From: an uncultured Prevotella sp.
GTDB taxonomy: Bacteria; Bacteroidota; Bacteroidia; Bacteroidales; Bacteroidaceae
Direction: 5' to 3'
Assembly (NCBI GenBank): GCA_934230685.1
Contig: CAKQFF010000018.1
Coordinates: 1-21,564 of the forward strand
Length of the DNA: 21,564 nucleotides
The translations under genes were made by a program, and so were the position numbers. Below the pieces are notes generated by a model, which worked only from the letters and a program-made list of their open reading frames with translations, was not told the DNA's origin and did no database searches. How positions within the stretch are numbered: the stretch's first letter is position 1; each line of letters opens with the position of its first letter. Below are positions 1-7,129 of the stretch, one piece after another.

Positions 1-209
1 TGGCCCTGCACTCCACCCGATACAGTAGGCAAGAAAGCAGCCACAGCATGTTGGTAGTCTTGCTTGCGTTGGCGTGCGTTGATAGTCTCACGCTTCACAT
101 CCATAGCATGCTCTGCTGCATACTTCATGCAGTCGTCAAGACTCCAACTCTGTGCCGAGACTACAGACGCAACCATCAACCATCCTATCAGTAATACTTT
201 TCTTTTCAT
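1..209 (-). CDS. TolC-family outer-membrane efflux protein, N-terminal fragment
   Basis: Only the first 69 codons are present; the gene continues beyond the left edge. The product starts with a signal peptide (about residues 1-19, basic MKRK start, hydrophobic core, SAQ end). The segment WSLDDCMKYAAEHAMDV follows, which is the typical beginning of the first helix of Bacteroidota TolC-type proteins, then a region ending in FLPTVSGGVQG, where the family has its first beta-strand turn. By family knowledge this is the outer-membrane channel of a tripartite exporter. Such genes in Bacteroidota usually head operons with a membrane-fusion protein and ABC or RND pump genes, often accompanied by a sigma-54 activator and a histidine kinase, but none of that is visible here. 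The upstream sigma-54-type promoter and tandem palindromes fit that picture. The ATG at 209 is the natural start because the signal peptide begins there. Confidence 0.85.
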   Translation of the reverse strand, partial: MKRKVLLIGWLMVASVVSAQSWSLDDCMKYAAEHAMDVKRETINARQRKQDYQHAVAAFLPTVSGGVQG

Positions 210-236
210 AATCCTCATTATTTTGACATTATAAGG

Positions 237-252
237 ACAAGGGCTGTGCCAA
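237..252 (-). promoter_or_regulatory. Sigma-54 (RpoN) type -24/-12 promoter for the TolC gene
   Basis: On the minus strand the bases read TTGGCACAGCCCTTGT. This matches the sigma-54 consensus TTGGCACN5TTGC with the GG and the final G at the required 10-nt spacing; the -12 GC is GT. The expected transcript start is near 225, leaving a leader of about 16 nt before the ATG at 209. The match and position are seen directly; use by RpoN is inferred. Confidence 0.65.
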
Positions 253-307
253 AACAATAATTCTACTGATAATCAAAAGATTAGCACAGAAGCCTCATAA
301 ACCATAA

Positions 308-345
308 TGTCCAATAATTAGACACTGCCGTCTAATTATTGGACA
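308..345. promoter_or_regulatory. Tandem palindromic operators, probable enhancer-binding-protein sites
   Basis: Two copies of the palindrome TGTCnAATnATTnGACA lie at 308-324 and 329-345 (the second has C for the first T), with centres 21 bp apart, two helical turns. The copies are also inverted relative to each other, giving 16-bp perfect arms (308-323 and 330-345) around a 6-nt spacer. Their centres are about 91 and 112 bp upstream of the predicted sigma-54 start, the usual distance for an NtrC-family activator. They are also upstream of the divergent gene at 509 and might serve both. A hairpin reading is possible but there is no following T-run. Confidence 0.6.
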
Positions 346-423
346 ACCAATCAATTGTTTTTGCTTAAAAAGATATAAAATCTTCGTATCTTTATATATA
401 GTATCAAACTTAAATATTAACTT

Positions 424-431
424 TACATTTG
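424..431 (+). promoter_or_regulatory. Possible -7 box for the gene at 509
   Basis: TACATTTG matches the Bacteroidota -7 consensus TAnnTTTG, but no good TTTG is found 19-21 bp upstream. It would give a leader of about 73 nt. A second near match (TATCTTTA, 387-394) has a TTTG 23 bp upstream, slightly too far. Low certainty between the two. Confidence 0.3.
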
Positions 432-508
432 AAATCCAAGAACAGGGTTTCCTCATTTATGAAAACTTGGTTCGAAGAGTCTTATAATAAAAAGAGAGTT
501 TTAGGATA

Positions 509-874
509 ATGCGCAATTTCAACAATAGAAGAAAGAGGTTTGCATGGCTGCTGATGTTGGTGTATCTGCCAATGATGCTCGCCATTACCTTCCACCACCA
601 TTCGGAGGCGGAGGGAGCCACCGCTACGTCCTATTGTTACGATTGTGTACATCATATCCGCCATAATGGGCATCTTAGTGCCAACCAGAGTTTCATGCAC
701 GATTGCGTGCTCTGCCAGTTGCACAGCTTGCCTTATGTGGTGCCAACCATTGTTCGCATAGCAGTATTTATTGCTATGGTTCACGTCGCTTTTGTCATGT
801 CCTGCCCATTTGTCAAGACTCGCCAAGGCGACATTCATTCCACTCGTGCTCCCCCAGTACCTCTATATTTGTAG
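509..874 (+). CDS. Small His/Cys-rich membrane protein, DUF2946-like
   Basis: This 121-residue protein has a basic start (MRNFNNRRKR), a hydrophobic segment at about 11-27, a His triplet at 29-31, the motif CxxC-V-HH at 43-49, a second CxxCxxH at 66-72, a hydrophobic segment at about 77-97, Cys99, and a C-terminal RAPP motif at 113-116. The His triplet, CxxC pairs and RxPP tail resemble DUF2946-type proteins, which are often encoded beside TonB receptors for metals; that link is from memory. The clustered His and Cys on the non-cytoplasmic side would suit binding of a soft metal such as copper or zinc, or of heme; this is inference. The gene precedes the TonB receptor in the same direction with 166 bp between them, so a shared transcript is plausible. 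An overlapping minus-strand reading frame at 482-838 shows no family features and is disregarded. Confidence 0.7.
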   Translation: MRNFNNRRKRFAWLLMLVYLPMMLAITFHHHSEAEGATATSYCYDCVHHIRHNGHLSANQSFMHDCVLCQLHSLPYVVPTIVRIAVFIAMVHVAFVMSCPFVKTRQGDIHSTRAPPVPLYL

Positions 875-933
875 TTTTTTATTTTCAACAACTTATTGTC
901 ATGCGCTCACATCAAGTGCTAAGGCCATCTCCT

Positions 934-1005
934 TGCCTGAATATTCGGTGAGGATTTCGTCTCAGGCAGACAGCATCAAGCGTATGACGAGGGACGGTGT
1001 GTCCC
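934..1005 (+). promoter_or_regulatory. Two small hairpins in the TonB receptor leader
   Basis: The gap between the small protein and the receptor can fold into TGCCTGA (934-940) with TCAGGCA (962-968), and GGGAC (991-995) with GTCCC (1001-1005), the second ending 35 nt before the receptor ATG. No B12 box or other known riboswitch core was recognised. Chance is a real alternative. Confidence 0.25.
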
Positions 1006-1040
1006 CCTAAAAAAAGATAAAACAAAACATATTAAGAAAA

Positions 1041-3428
1041 ATGAAATCAAAGAATTATCAGTTGATGCTCCTCACTGGTGCATTGACAGTCTCATTTGTG
1101 GCTCAAGCAGCCGATGTTAAGAACAATAGTATTGTAAAGGACAGCAACGACACGGAGGAAACCATAAAGAACACGGACGCCAATGTGTATGGTCATGTGG
1201 TTGATGCCAAGACGGGCGAGCATATGCCATATGCAACAATACAAATCAAAGGCACTACCATTGCCACAACAACCGACAAGACGGGACACTATTTCCTAAA
1301 GAACTTGCCAGAGGGTACATTCACGGTAGTTGTGAAATGTTTAGGCTATAAGACAATGGAGAAAACCGCGACCATAAGGCATGATGCCACCCAGGAACTC
1401 AACTTCTCTCTTGAGACCGACGATGTGGCTCTCGACGAAGTTGTGGTTTCTGCCAACCGCAATGAGACGGCAAGACGATTGGCTCCCAACCTGGTTAATG
1501 TTATCGGCAGCAAAATGTTTGACATAACACAGTCAACATGCCTGGCACAAGGACTCAACTTCCAGCCTGGTGTACGCACGGAAGACGACTGCCAAAACTG
1601 TGGATTCACCCAGGTGCGCATCAATGGCCTTGACGGACATTACTCACAGATATTGGTAGACTCACGTCCTGTGTTCTCTTCATTAAACGGTGTGTATGGT
1701 TTGGAGCAGATTCCTGCCAATATGGCCGACCGTGTGGAGGTGGTACGTGGTGGAGGCTCAGCACTCTTTGGTGCTTCTGCCATTGGCGGAACCATCAATA
1801 TCATCACCAAGGAACCTATACGCAACTCGGCTTCCTTCGGACATACCTTTATGTCGCAGGGTGGGGCCAACTCTTTCGACAATGTGACAACGGGAAATGT
1901 ATCCTTGGTGACAGACGACAACAAGGCAGGTGTGTATGCTTATGGACAGACACGCACCCGACAAGGCTATGACCATGATGGCGATGGCTATACCGAGGTG
2001 CCTGAGTTGGACAACCAGACTTTCGGCATTAACTCCTATCTGCGCCTAAGTCCTTATTCCAAGTTGAGCCTGCAATATCATGGCATACATGAGTTCCGCC
2101 GTGGCGGCAACAAGCTCGACCAAGTTCCCCATGAGGCTAATATCACAGAGCAGGTGGAACATGACATTCAGGGTGGAGGACTCACTTATGACTTCTATTC
2201 TCCTGATGAGAAGAACCGCTTGTCGGCCTATTTCTCATTCCAGACCACAGCCCGCAAGAGTTATTATGGCGGTATCGGAGAGGGAACGGATGAAGACAAG
2301 GAAATAGCCAGCAAGGCCTATGGCACCACACACAACCTCACATACGTAGCCGGAACACAGTATGTTCGCTCATTCGGCAAGATGCTCTTCATGCCATCCG
2401 ACTTGACACTTGGCGCAGAATACAACTTCGACGGCTTGAAGGATGTCATCCTCGGCTACGACCGCCACTTCAAGCAGGATGTGCGCATAGGTAGCTTCTT
2501 CTTCCAAAACGAATGGAAGAACAAGCAGTGGAGCTTTCTCTTGGGTGGACGATTGGACAAGCACAACTTGATCGACAACGTCATCTTCAGTCCTCGTGCC
2601 AATCTCCGCTTCAATCCTACAGAGAATGTAAACTTGCGCATTACGTATGCAGGTGGTTTCCGTGCTCCTCAAGCGTTCGACGAAGACTTGCATGTTGGTG
2701 TAGTTGGTGGCGAGCGACTGGTTACGGTATTGGCAGACAACCTGAAAGAGGAACGTTCAAACAGTTTCAGCGTGTCAGCCGACCTATACCACAAGTTTGG
2801 CAATGTGCAGACCAATCTCTTGATAGAAGGATTCTATACCAACCTGAACAATGTGTTCGCACTACGCCAACTCGACAAACCTGATGCACAAGGCAATACC
2901 GTGCAAGAGCGTTATAATGCTTATGGCGCAAAGGTGTTCGGCTTGAATCTTGAAGGCAAGGCTATGTTCACCCGCTGGTTTACGCTCCAGGCAGGACTCA
3001 CCCTGCAGCAAAGCCATTATGACGAAGCAATCGCATGGAACGACGAAGTGCCGGAACAGAAATACAAGAAGATGATGCGCACTCCTAATACTTACGGATA
3101 TTTCACTGCAAGCTTTACTCCAGTGAAACGTTTCACCGCCTCAATCACGGGCAACTATACTGGCAACATGCTTGTTGGCCACTCAGCAGGTTCGGGTGTT
3201 GAGAAGCCAGTGGCTGTGACTACTCCTAAGTTTATGGAGGTGAATATGAAGTTGTCTTACGATTTCACTATCTACAAGTATCTTACTCTTCAAGTGAACG
3301 GTGGCATACAAAACATTGCCAATGCTTATCAGAAGGACTTCGACAAGGGATGGAATCGTGATTCTGGCTACATCTATGGTCCGTCGCTTCCAAGAAGCTA
3401 CTTTGTTGGCTTGAAGGTGAACTATTAA
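1041..3428 (+). CDS. TonB-dependent outer-membrane receptor with carboxypeptidase-regulatory-like N-terminus
   Basis: The 795-residue product has a signal peptide (about 1-24, ending AQAA), a CarboxypepD_reg-like domain at about 48-125 (VYGHVVDAKTG through the GYKTMEK strand), a TonB-box-like stretch DEVVVSANR at 132-140, a plug domain at about 145-262 (VRINGLDG, VEVVRGGGSALFG, GGTINIITKEP), and a long beta-barrel ending in the aromatic LKVNY. The plug carries a Cys pair, Cys184 and Cys187, in the segment EDDCQNCGF. The barrel holds FRAPQAFDEDLH, a motif region shared with receptors for heme, cobalamin or metal chelates. It is not a SusC-type receptor, being too short and lacking a SusD partner. 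The substrate cannot be named from sequence; the upstream His/Cys-rich protein makes a metal or metal complex the leading guess. Transcription ends at the strong hairpin just downstream. Confidence 0.92.
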   Translation: MKSKNYQLMLLTGALTVSFVAQAADVKNNSIVKDSNDTEETIKNTDANVYGHVVDAKTGEHMPYATIQIKGTTIATTTDKTGHYFLKNLPEGTFTVVVKCLGYKTMEKTATIRHDATQELNFSLETDDVALDEVVVSANRNETARRLAPNLVNVIGSKMFDITQSTCLAQGLNFQPGVRTEDDCQNCGFTQVRINGLDGHYSQILVDSRPVFSSLNGVYGLEQIPANMADRVEVVRGGGSALFGASAIGGTINIITKEPIRNSASFGHTFMSQGGANSFDNVTTGNVSLVTDDNKAGVYAYGQTRTRQGYDHDGDGYTEVPELDNQTFGINSYLRLSPYSKLSLQYHGIHEFRRGGNKLDQVPHEANITEQVEHDIQGGGLTYDFYSPDEKNRLSAYFSFQTTARKSYYGGIGEGTDEDKEIASKAYGTTHNLTYVAGTQYVRSFGKMLFMPSDLTLGAEYNFDGLKDVILGYDRHFKQDVRIGSFFFQNEWKNKQWSFLLGGRLDKHNLIDNVIFSPRANLRFNPTENVNLRITYAGGFRAPQAFDEDLHVGVVGGERLVTVLADNLKEERSNSFSVSADLYHKFGNVQTNLLIEGFYTNLNNVFALRQLDKPDAQGNTVQERYNAYGAKVFGLNLEGKAMFTRWFTLQAGLTLQQSHYDEAIAWNDEVPEQKYKKMMRTPNTYGYFTASFTPVKRFTASITGNYTGNMLVGHSAGSGVEKPVAVTTPKFMEVNMKLSYDFTIYKYLTLQVNGGIQNIANAYQKDFDKGWNRDSGYIYGPSLPRSYFVGLKVNY

Positions 3429-3436
3429 AAACATAT

Positions 3437-3500
3437 ATGGTTACATTAAAGAGGTACGGCTTGAAACCGAACCTCTCTAATGTAACCATTTTTCTGTTTT
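3437..3500. terminator. Bidirectional intrinsic terminator
   Basis: Arms of 19 bp with one mismatch (3437-3455 and 3471-3489) enclose a 15-nt loop region that can add a CGG/CCG pairing. The hairpin is followed by TTTTTCTGTTTTT on the plus strand. It separates the convergent TonB receptor and AI-2E-type genes; on the minus strand the downstream T-run is weak, so it is clearest for the receptor. Confidence 0.85.
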
Positions 3501-3502
3501 TA

Positions 3503-4576
3503 TCACTCCGGCTCATGCTCCTTCGTGACATACCGTTGCCAATAGGCAATAAGTAGTGTAGTGAGTGGCAGGGCAATAATCAGTCCGATAAATCCGAGCA
3601 ACGCGCCCCATACCGAAAGCGAGAGCAGCAATATGGCAGGGTTCAATCCCATAGCCTTGCCCATGATTTTAGGCGTCACTATCATGTCCGTGATTATCTG
3701 CACAACGATGAACAGTCCCACGGCCAAGCCAAACACCATCCAGAAGTTCTGTCCTGTGTCGGCTGCCTTAAGCATGGCAAGGAAAGCCGTAGGTATCAGG
3801 GCGAAGGTATGAAGATAAGGCACAAGGTCCATCACGCCGATAAGTATGCCAAGACCTATGGCCATGGGGAAATCCATTATGCTGAAACCTATGCAGAACA
3901 TTACGCCCATGCACAACGCCACAAGACTCTGGCCACGGATGTAGTTGTTCAGCTCACGCTCCACGTCAACGGCAAGCTCACGCCAGAAGGGACGGTTCTT
4001 CTTGGGGAATATCTTAATCCAGTTGCTCGTGAGAAACTCATAGTCGAGCAATATGAAGAACATATATAATAAGGTGATACACGATGCCACAATACCTTTT
4101 ATTATATACGCCGTGCGGCCTATCACGGCAAACACCTTGGGCATGGTGGTCCTTAATGTCTCCTTGAAGTCGGAACTCTTGAAGAAACGCTCTATCTCCG
4201 TCTGGTTGTCCTCTATCCAACGCTTCACAAGCGTGGTAAGGTCGTTGGTATGTGTGGTCTGGTGTAGCCAGTGCATCAGATAGCTGTATAGTTTCTGAAA
4301 CTGATCAAACATGGGTGGGATGATGAAATACACCATCAGTCCAATCACGCTCAGCACAGCAAGCATAGCTATTATTATGGCCAATGCCCTCACCTTGACG
4401 TGCATCCTATACTGAATGAACTTCACCATCGGATAGAGCAGATATGCAAAGAGCCACGCTATGAAGAATGGCAACAGCACACTGCTCAGATAATTGGTGA
4501 TGTAGAGCACAGCGAGCACAAGCGCTCCTAATCCTACCCACCGCACAAGTTTGTCGAATGTTATCTTTTCTGCCAT
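3503..4576 (-). CDS. AI-2E family transporter (PerM/YdiK/TqsA-like membrane protein)
   Basis: The 357-residue protein is an integral membrane protein of the AI-2E_transport family (PF01594 by recognition). It has an N-terminal pair of membrane helices (LGALVLAVLYI, LLPFFIAWLFAYLLYP), a third at about 65-85, a soluble, often amphipathic region to about 150, and then five or so closely packed helices. The family signatures are VPYLHTFALIPTAFLAML and the C-terminal GFIGLIIALPLTTLL segment. Members have been linked to autoinducer-2 export or to sodium/proton antiport, so the substrate here should be left open. The gene lies 11 bp behind tdk in the same direction and is probably co-transcribed from the tdk promoter. 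Confidence 0.88.
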   Translation of the reverse strand: MAEKITFDKLVRWVGLGALVLAVLYITNYLSSVLLPFFIAWLFAYLLYPMVKFIQYRMHVKVRALAIIIAMLAVLSVIGLMVYFIIPPMFDQFQKLYSYLMHWLHQTTHTNDLTTLVKRWIEDNQTEIERFFKSSDFKETLRTTMPKVFAVIGRTAYIIKGIVASCITLLYMFFILLDYEFLTSNWIKIFPKKNRPFWRELAVDVERELNNYIRGQSLVALCMGVMFCIGFSIMDFPMAIGLGILIGVMDLVPYLHTFALIPTAFLAMLKAADTGQNFWMVFGLAVGLFIVVQIITDMIVTPKIMGKAMGLNPAILLLSLSVWGALLGFIGLIIALPLTTLLIAYWQRYVTKEHEPE

Positions 4577-4587
4577 AATCCCGATTC

Positions 4588-5181
4588 TTAGTCCTTCAAC
4601 TTATTATAGCACTCCCGGCATAGCGGCTCATATTCAGCCTGCTCGCCAATAAGCACCCTATTGTCATCGTGAACAAGACGATGGCTGACATAAGCAAGCG
4701 AACCGCACTTCACGCAAATGGCATGTACCTTGGTTACATCGTCGGCAACGGCACAGAGCGAAGGAATAGGTCCGAAGGGGATGCCCTTGAAGTCCATGTC
4801 GAGACCTGCGATAATCACACGCACATTACTGCCAGCAAGCTCATTGCACACATCCACGAGACGCATGTCGAAGAACTGAGCCTCATCGATGCCCACCACA
4901 TCAATGTCAAACTCGCCATCCTTGGTTCTGGCAAGCGACGTGATGATGTCGGAAGCCTTGGCTATCGGTGTCGACGGAATCTCGTTGCGGTCGTGGCTCA
5001 CTACATTAGCCTCAGAATAACGCTTGTCAATCTGCGGCTTAAAGATTACAACTCGCTGGCGTGCGAACGTGGCACGCTTCATACGGCGGATCAATTCCTC
5101 GGTTTTTCCCGAGAACATCGACCCGCAAATCACTTCTATTCTACCTTGGCGATGCTTCTCGCCCACTAAATATGCTGTCAT
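4588..5181 (-). CDS. tdk: Thymidine kinase, class II
   Basis: The 197-residue enzyme phosphorylates thymidine to dTMP with ATP in the pyrimidine salvage pathway. It shows the P-loop [11 protein letters not shown] near residue 20, the DEAQFFD Walker B/catalytic segment near residue 100, and two CxxC pairs (CVKC and CREC) forming the structural zinc site of type II enzymes. The ATG at 5181 ([17 protein letters not shown]) is chosen because the preceding 63 bp contain a complete promoter whose -7 box ends 8 bp before it. An upstream in-frame start at 5244 would place translation across that promoter. The length matches Bacteroidota homologues of about 200 residues. It is divergent from rsmI and first in a likely two-gene operon with the AI-2E-type gene. 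Confidence 0.95.
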   Translation of the reverse strand: MTAYLVGEKHRQGRIEVICGSMFSGKTEELIRRMKRATFARQRVVIFKPQIDKRYSEANVVSHDRNEIPSTPIAKASDIITSLARTKDGEFDIDVVGIDEAQFFDMRLVDVCNELAGSNVRVIIAGLDMDFKGIPFGPIPSLCAVADDVTKVHAICVKCGSLAYVSHRLVHDDNRVLIGEQAEYEPLCRECYNKLKD

Positions 5182-5189
5182 GATAGGTG

Positions 5190-5221
5190 CAAATTTACAA
5201 AGACGTTTTAAAAATTGCAAA
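5190..5221 (-). promoter_or_regulatory. tdk promoter, Bacteroidota primary-sigma type
   Basis: On the minus strand TTTG (5221-5218), 20 bp, TAAATTTG (5197-5190) is a full consensus match. Only 8 bp separate the box from the tdk ATG, so the transcript would start about 4-5 nt before the start codon. Confidence 0.8.
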
Positions 5222-5236
5222 GAAACACCATTATTT

Positions 5237-5268
5237 TTTGCCATTCTTGGAGAATATAGCTATATTTG
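5237..5268 (+). promoter_or_regulatory. rsmI promoter, Bacteroidota primary-sigma type
   Basis: TTTG (5237-5240), 20 bp, TATATTTG (5261-5268) is a full consensus match. Nine bp separate the box from the rsmI ATG at 5278. It lies back to back with the tdk promoter, the two -33 boxes being 15 bp apart. Confidence 0.8.
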
Positions 5269-5277
5269 TTGCCTAAT

Positions 5278-6093
5278 ATGGGTATATTGTATATTGTGCC
5301 CACTCCTGTGGGTAATATGGAGGACATGACAATGCGTGCCATCCGTATATTGAAAGAGGCCGACCTGGTGCTTGCCGAGGACACGCGCACATCAGGAATA
5401 CTATTGCAACACTTCGGCATTAAGAACCGCCTTGTGTCGCACCACAAGTTTAATGAGCACGGTACAAGTGCCGGAATAGTGGAGCGATTGAAGGCGGGCG
5501 AGACTATTGCGCTCATAAGCGACGCTGGTACTCCTGGCATTAGCGACCCTGGCTTCTTCCTCGCTCGCGAGGCTGCAAAGGCAGGCATCACAGTGCAATG
5601 TCTGCCGGGAGCCACGGCTTTCGTACCTGCTATAGTGTCATCAGGATTGCCATGCGACCGTTTCTGCTTCGAAGGTTTCCTTCCACAGAAGAAGGGACGA
5701 CAGACATTGCTCGACTCATTACAAACGGAAACACGCACTATGATATTCTATGAGTCGCCCTATAGACTGGTGAAGACGCTTGAGCAGTTTGCTGCCACAT
5801 TTGGCGAAGACCGTCAGGCAAGTGTGTGCCGCGAGATATCAAAGCTGCATGAAGAGAGTGTGCGTGGCTCACTGAAGGAAATCATTGCTCATTTCCATGA
5901 GACTGAACCCCGTGGCGAAATAGTCATTGTTGTGGCAGGATGCGGTGAGGGCGAAATGTCGGCATTGAAAGCTCTTAAAGCCCAAGCCAAGGAAAAGAAA
6001 CCCAAACTGAGCAACAAGGAACGCTATGCTCTGCGCGAGGCTGCTCCGCAGGAGTTCAAGAAGAAGAAGTTCAGGGAGGAAACAGAAGAATAA
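5278..6093 (+). CDS. rsmI: 16S rRNA (cytidine-1402 2'-O)-methyltransferase
   Basis: RsmI adds the ribose methyl group to C1402 in the decoding centre of 16S rRNA, using S-adenosylmethionine. The 271-residue product has the tetrapyrrole-methylase-type fold signatures in order: YIVPTPVGN at the N-terminus, LAEDTRTS, ISDAGTPGISDPG (cofactor loop), LPGATAFVPAIVSSGLP, FEGFLPQKKGRQ and YESPYRL. After the core, about 40 residues form a Lys/Glu-rich tail (KEKKPKLSNKERY through FKKKKF) in place of the C-terminal helical domain of longer homologues. The ATG at 5278 is preferred over a TTG at 5266, which lies inside the -7 box. A lipoprotein gene follows after 71 bp with no clear promoter of its own, so both may share this transcript. 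Confidence 0.94.
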   Translation: MGILYIVPTPVGNMEDMTMRAIRILKEADLVLAEDTRTSGILLQHFGIKNRLVSHHKFNEHGTSAGIVERLKAGETIALISDAGTPGISDPGFFLAREAAKAGITVQCLPGATAFVPAIVSSGLPCDRFCFEGFLPQKKGRQTLLDSLQTETRTMIFYESPYRLVKTLEQFAATFGEDRQASVCREISKLHEESVRGSLKEIIAHFHETEPRGEIVIVVAGCGEGEMSALKALKAQAKEKKPKLSNKERYALREAAPQEFKKKKFREETEE

Positions 6094-6164
6094 ACATTCA
6101 GAAGAAAAGAAAACTGAATAATAATAATAAGGAACAGAATAATTAACCAAAAACCCAAACAAAT

Positions 6165-7019
6165 ATGAAAAATTTATCGTTTTTACTATTTGCATTGGCA
6201 TTTACGTTGTTCGTATCATGCGGTAACAACGACAAGAAGCCACAAACTGAGAAATTCGAACAAAACGATTCTCTCCAGAAAATCATCTCGCAGAAGGACA
6301 ATGAAATCAATGACATGATGGAAACCTTCAACCAGATACAGGAAGGACTGCGCGAGATCAACGAGGCTGAAAACCGCGTAAACATCGTGAAGGATGGCGA
6401 AGGTGCCAACAAGCGCCGCCAAATTGTGGAAAACATTCAGTTCATTCAGAACACTATGAAGCAGAACCGTGCTCTCATAGAGAAGCTGCGTCAGCAGATG
6501 CGCGAGTCGAGCATCAAGGGTGACAACATGCGCAAGAGCATCGACGACCTCGTGAAGCAGCTTGAAGAGAAGGACCAGCAGTTGCGCCAGCTACGCGCTG
6601 AACTCGACGCTAAAGACATTCATATTGCCGAACTCGACAAGACAGTGAGCACACTCAACGACAACGTGTCGTCGCTCACAAGCGAGTCATCACAGAAGAC
6701 TGAGACCATCAATGCCCAGGACAAGCAGCTCAACACTGCATGGTTTGTATTCGGCACCAAGAAAGAGCTTAAGGCACAGCACATCATCGACGGATCACGC
6801 GTACTGGAGTCTAACTTCAACAAGAATTACTTCACAAAGATTGACATCCGCGTGGAGAAGGAGATTAAGCTTTACTCTAAGTCGGCCAAAATTCTCACCA
6901 TGCACCCCTCAAGCTCTTACACTCTGCAGCAGGATGCCAACAAAATGTATGTCTTGCGCATCAACAACCCGCAGATATTCTGGTCGACAAGCAAGTATCT
7001 TGTTATTCAGGTGAAATAA
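6165..7019 (+). CDS. Coiled-coil lipoprotein, Cbp1-like
   Basis: The 284-residue product has a lipoprotein signal with the lipobox LFVSC and Cys19 as the lipidation site. A long heptad-rich coiled coil follows from about 30 to 185 (rich in Glu, Gln, Lys, Leu; LVKQLEEKDQQLRQLRAEL), then a compact C-terminal domain from about 192 (TAWFVFGTKKELK) containing RVEKEIKLYSKSAKILT and ending with FWSTSKYLVIQVK. The layout and C-terminal domain match a conserved Bacteroidales family that, from memory, includes the Bacteroides fragilis collagen-binding protein Cbp1. Collagen binding should not be assumed for this member. A periplasmic or surface location is expected from the lipid anchor. It follows rsmI by 71 bp and ends at a strong terminator. 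Confidence 0.8.
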   Translation: MKNLSFLLFALAFTLFVSCGNNDKKPQTEKFEQNDSLQKIISQKDNEINDMMETFNQIQEGLREINEAENRVNIVKDGEGANKRRQIVENIQFIQNTMKQNRALIEKLRQQMRESSIKGDNMRKSIDDLVKQLEEKDQQLRQLRAELDAKDIHIAELDKTVSTLNDNVSSLTSESSQKTETINAQDKQLNTAWFVFGTKKELKAQHIIDGSRVLESNFNKNYFTKIDIRVEKEIKLYSKSAKILTMHPSSSYTLQQDANKMYVLRINNPQIFWSTSKYLVIQVK

Positions 7020-7042
7020 GATTAAGGATGTTATTAGCATAT

Positions 7043-7100
7043 AAAAAAAGGAAGTTAACCTTTTCATCTTAAAAAAGATGGAGGCTAACTTCCTTTTTTT
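7043..7100. terminator. Bidirectional intrinsic terminator
   Basis: Arms of 18 bp with one mismatch (7043-7060 and 7083-7100) run from a poly-A into GGAAGTTA and back into a poly-T. An inner CATCTT/AAGATG pairing extends the stem. Poly-A and poly-T flanks allow termination in both directions between the convergent lipoprotein and DUF4831 genes. Confidence 0.9.
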
Positions 7101-7129
7101 TGTATTATATACATATTATTTGATAAAGT

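Noticed and set aside
875..1040. Cobalamin riboswitch before the TonB receptor
   Set aside because: No B12-box or core sequence was found; only two short hairpins are visible.
1041..3428. SusC-type glycan receptor
   Set aside because: The receptor is about 200 residues shorter than SusC proteins and no SusD gene follows.
4669..5169. Long open frame on the plus strand opposite tdk
   Set aside because: It is antisense to a well-supported gene, has no recognisable domain, and is a codon-bias shadow.
5182..5244. N-terminal extension of thymidine kinase
   Set aside because: It would be translated from within the tdk promoter; family length and the promoter position both favour the ATG at 5181.
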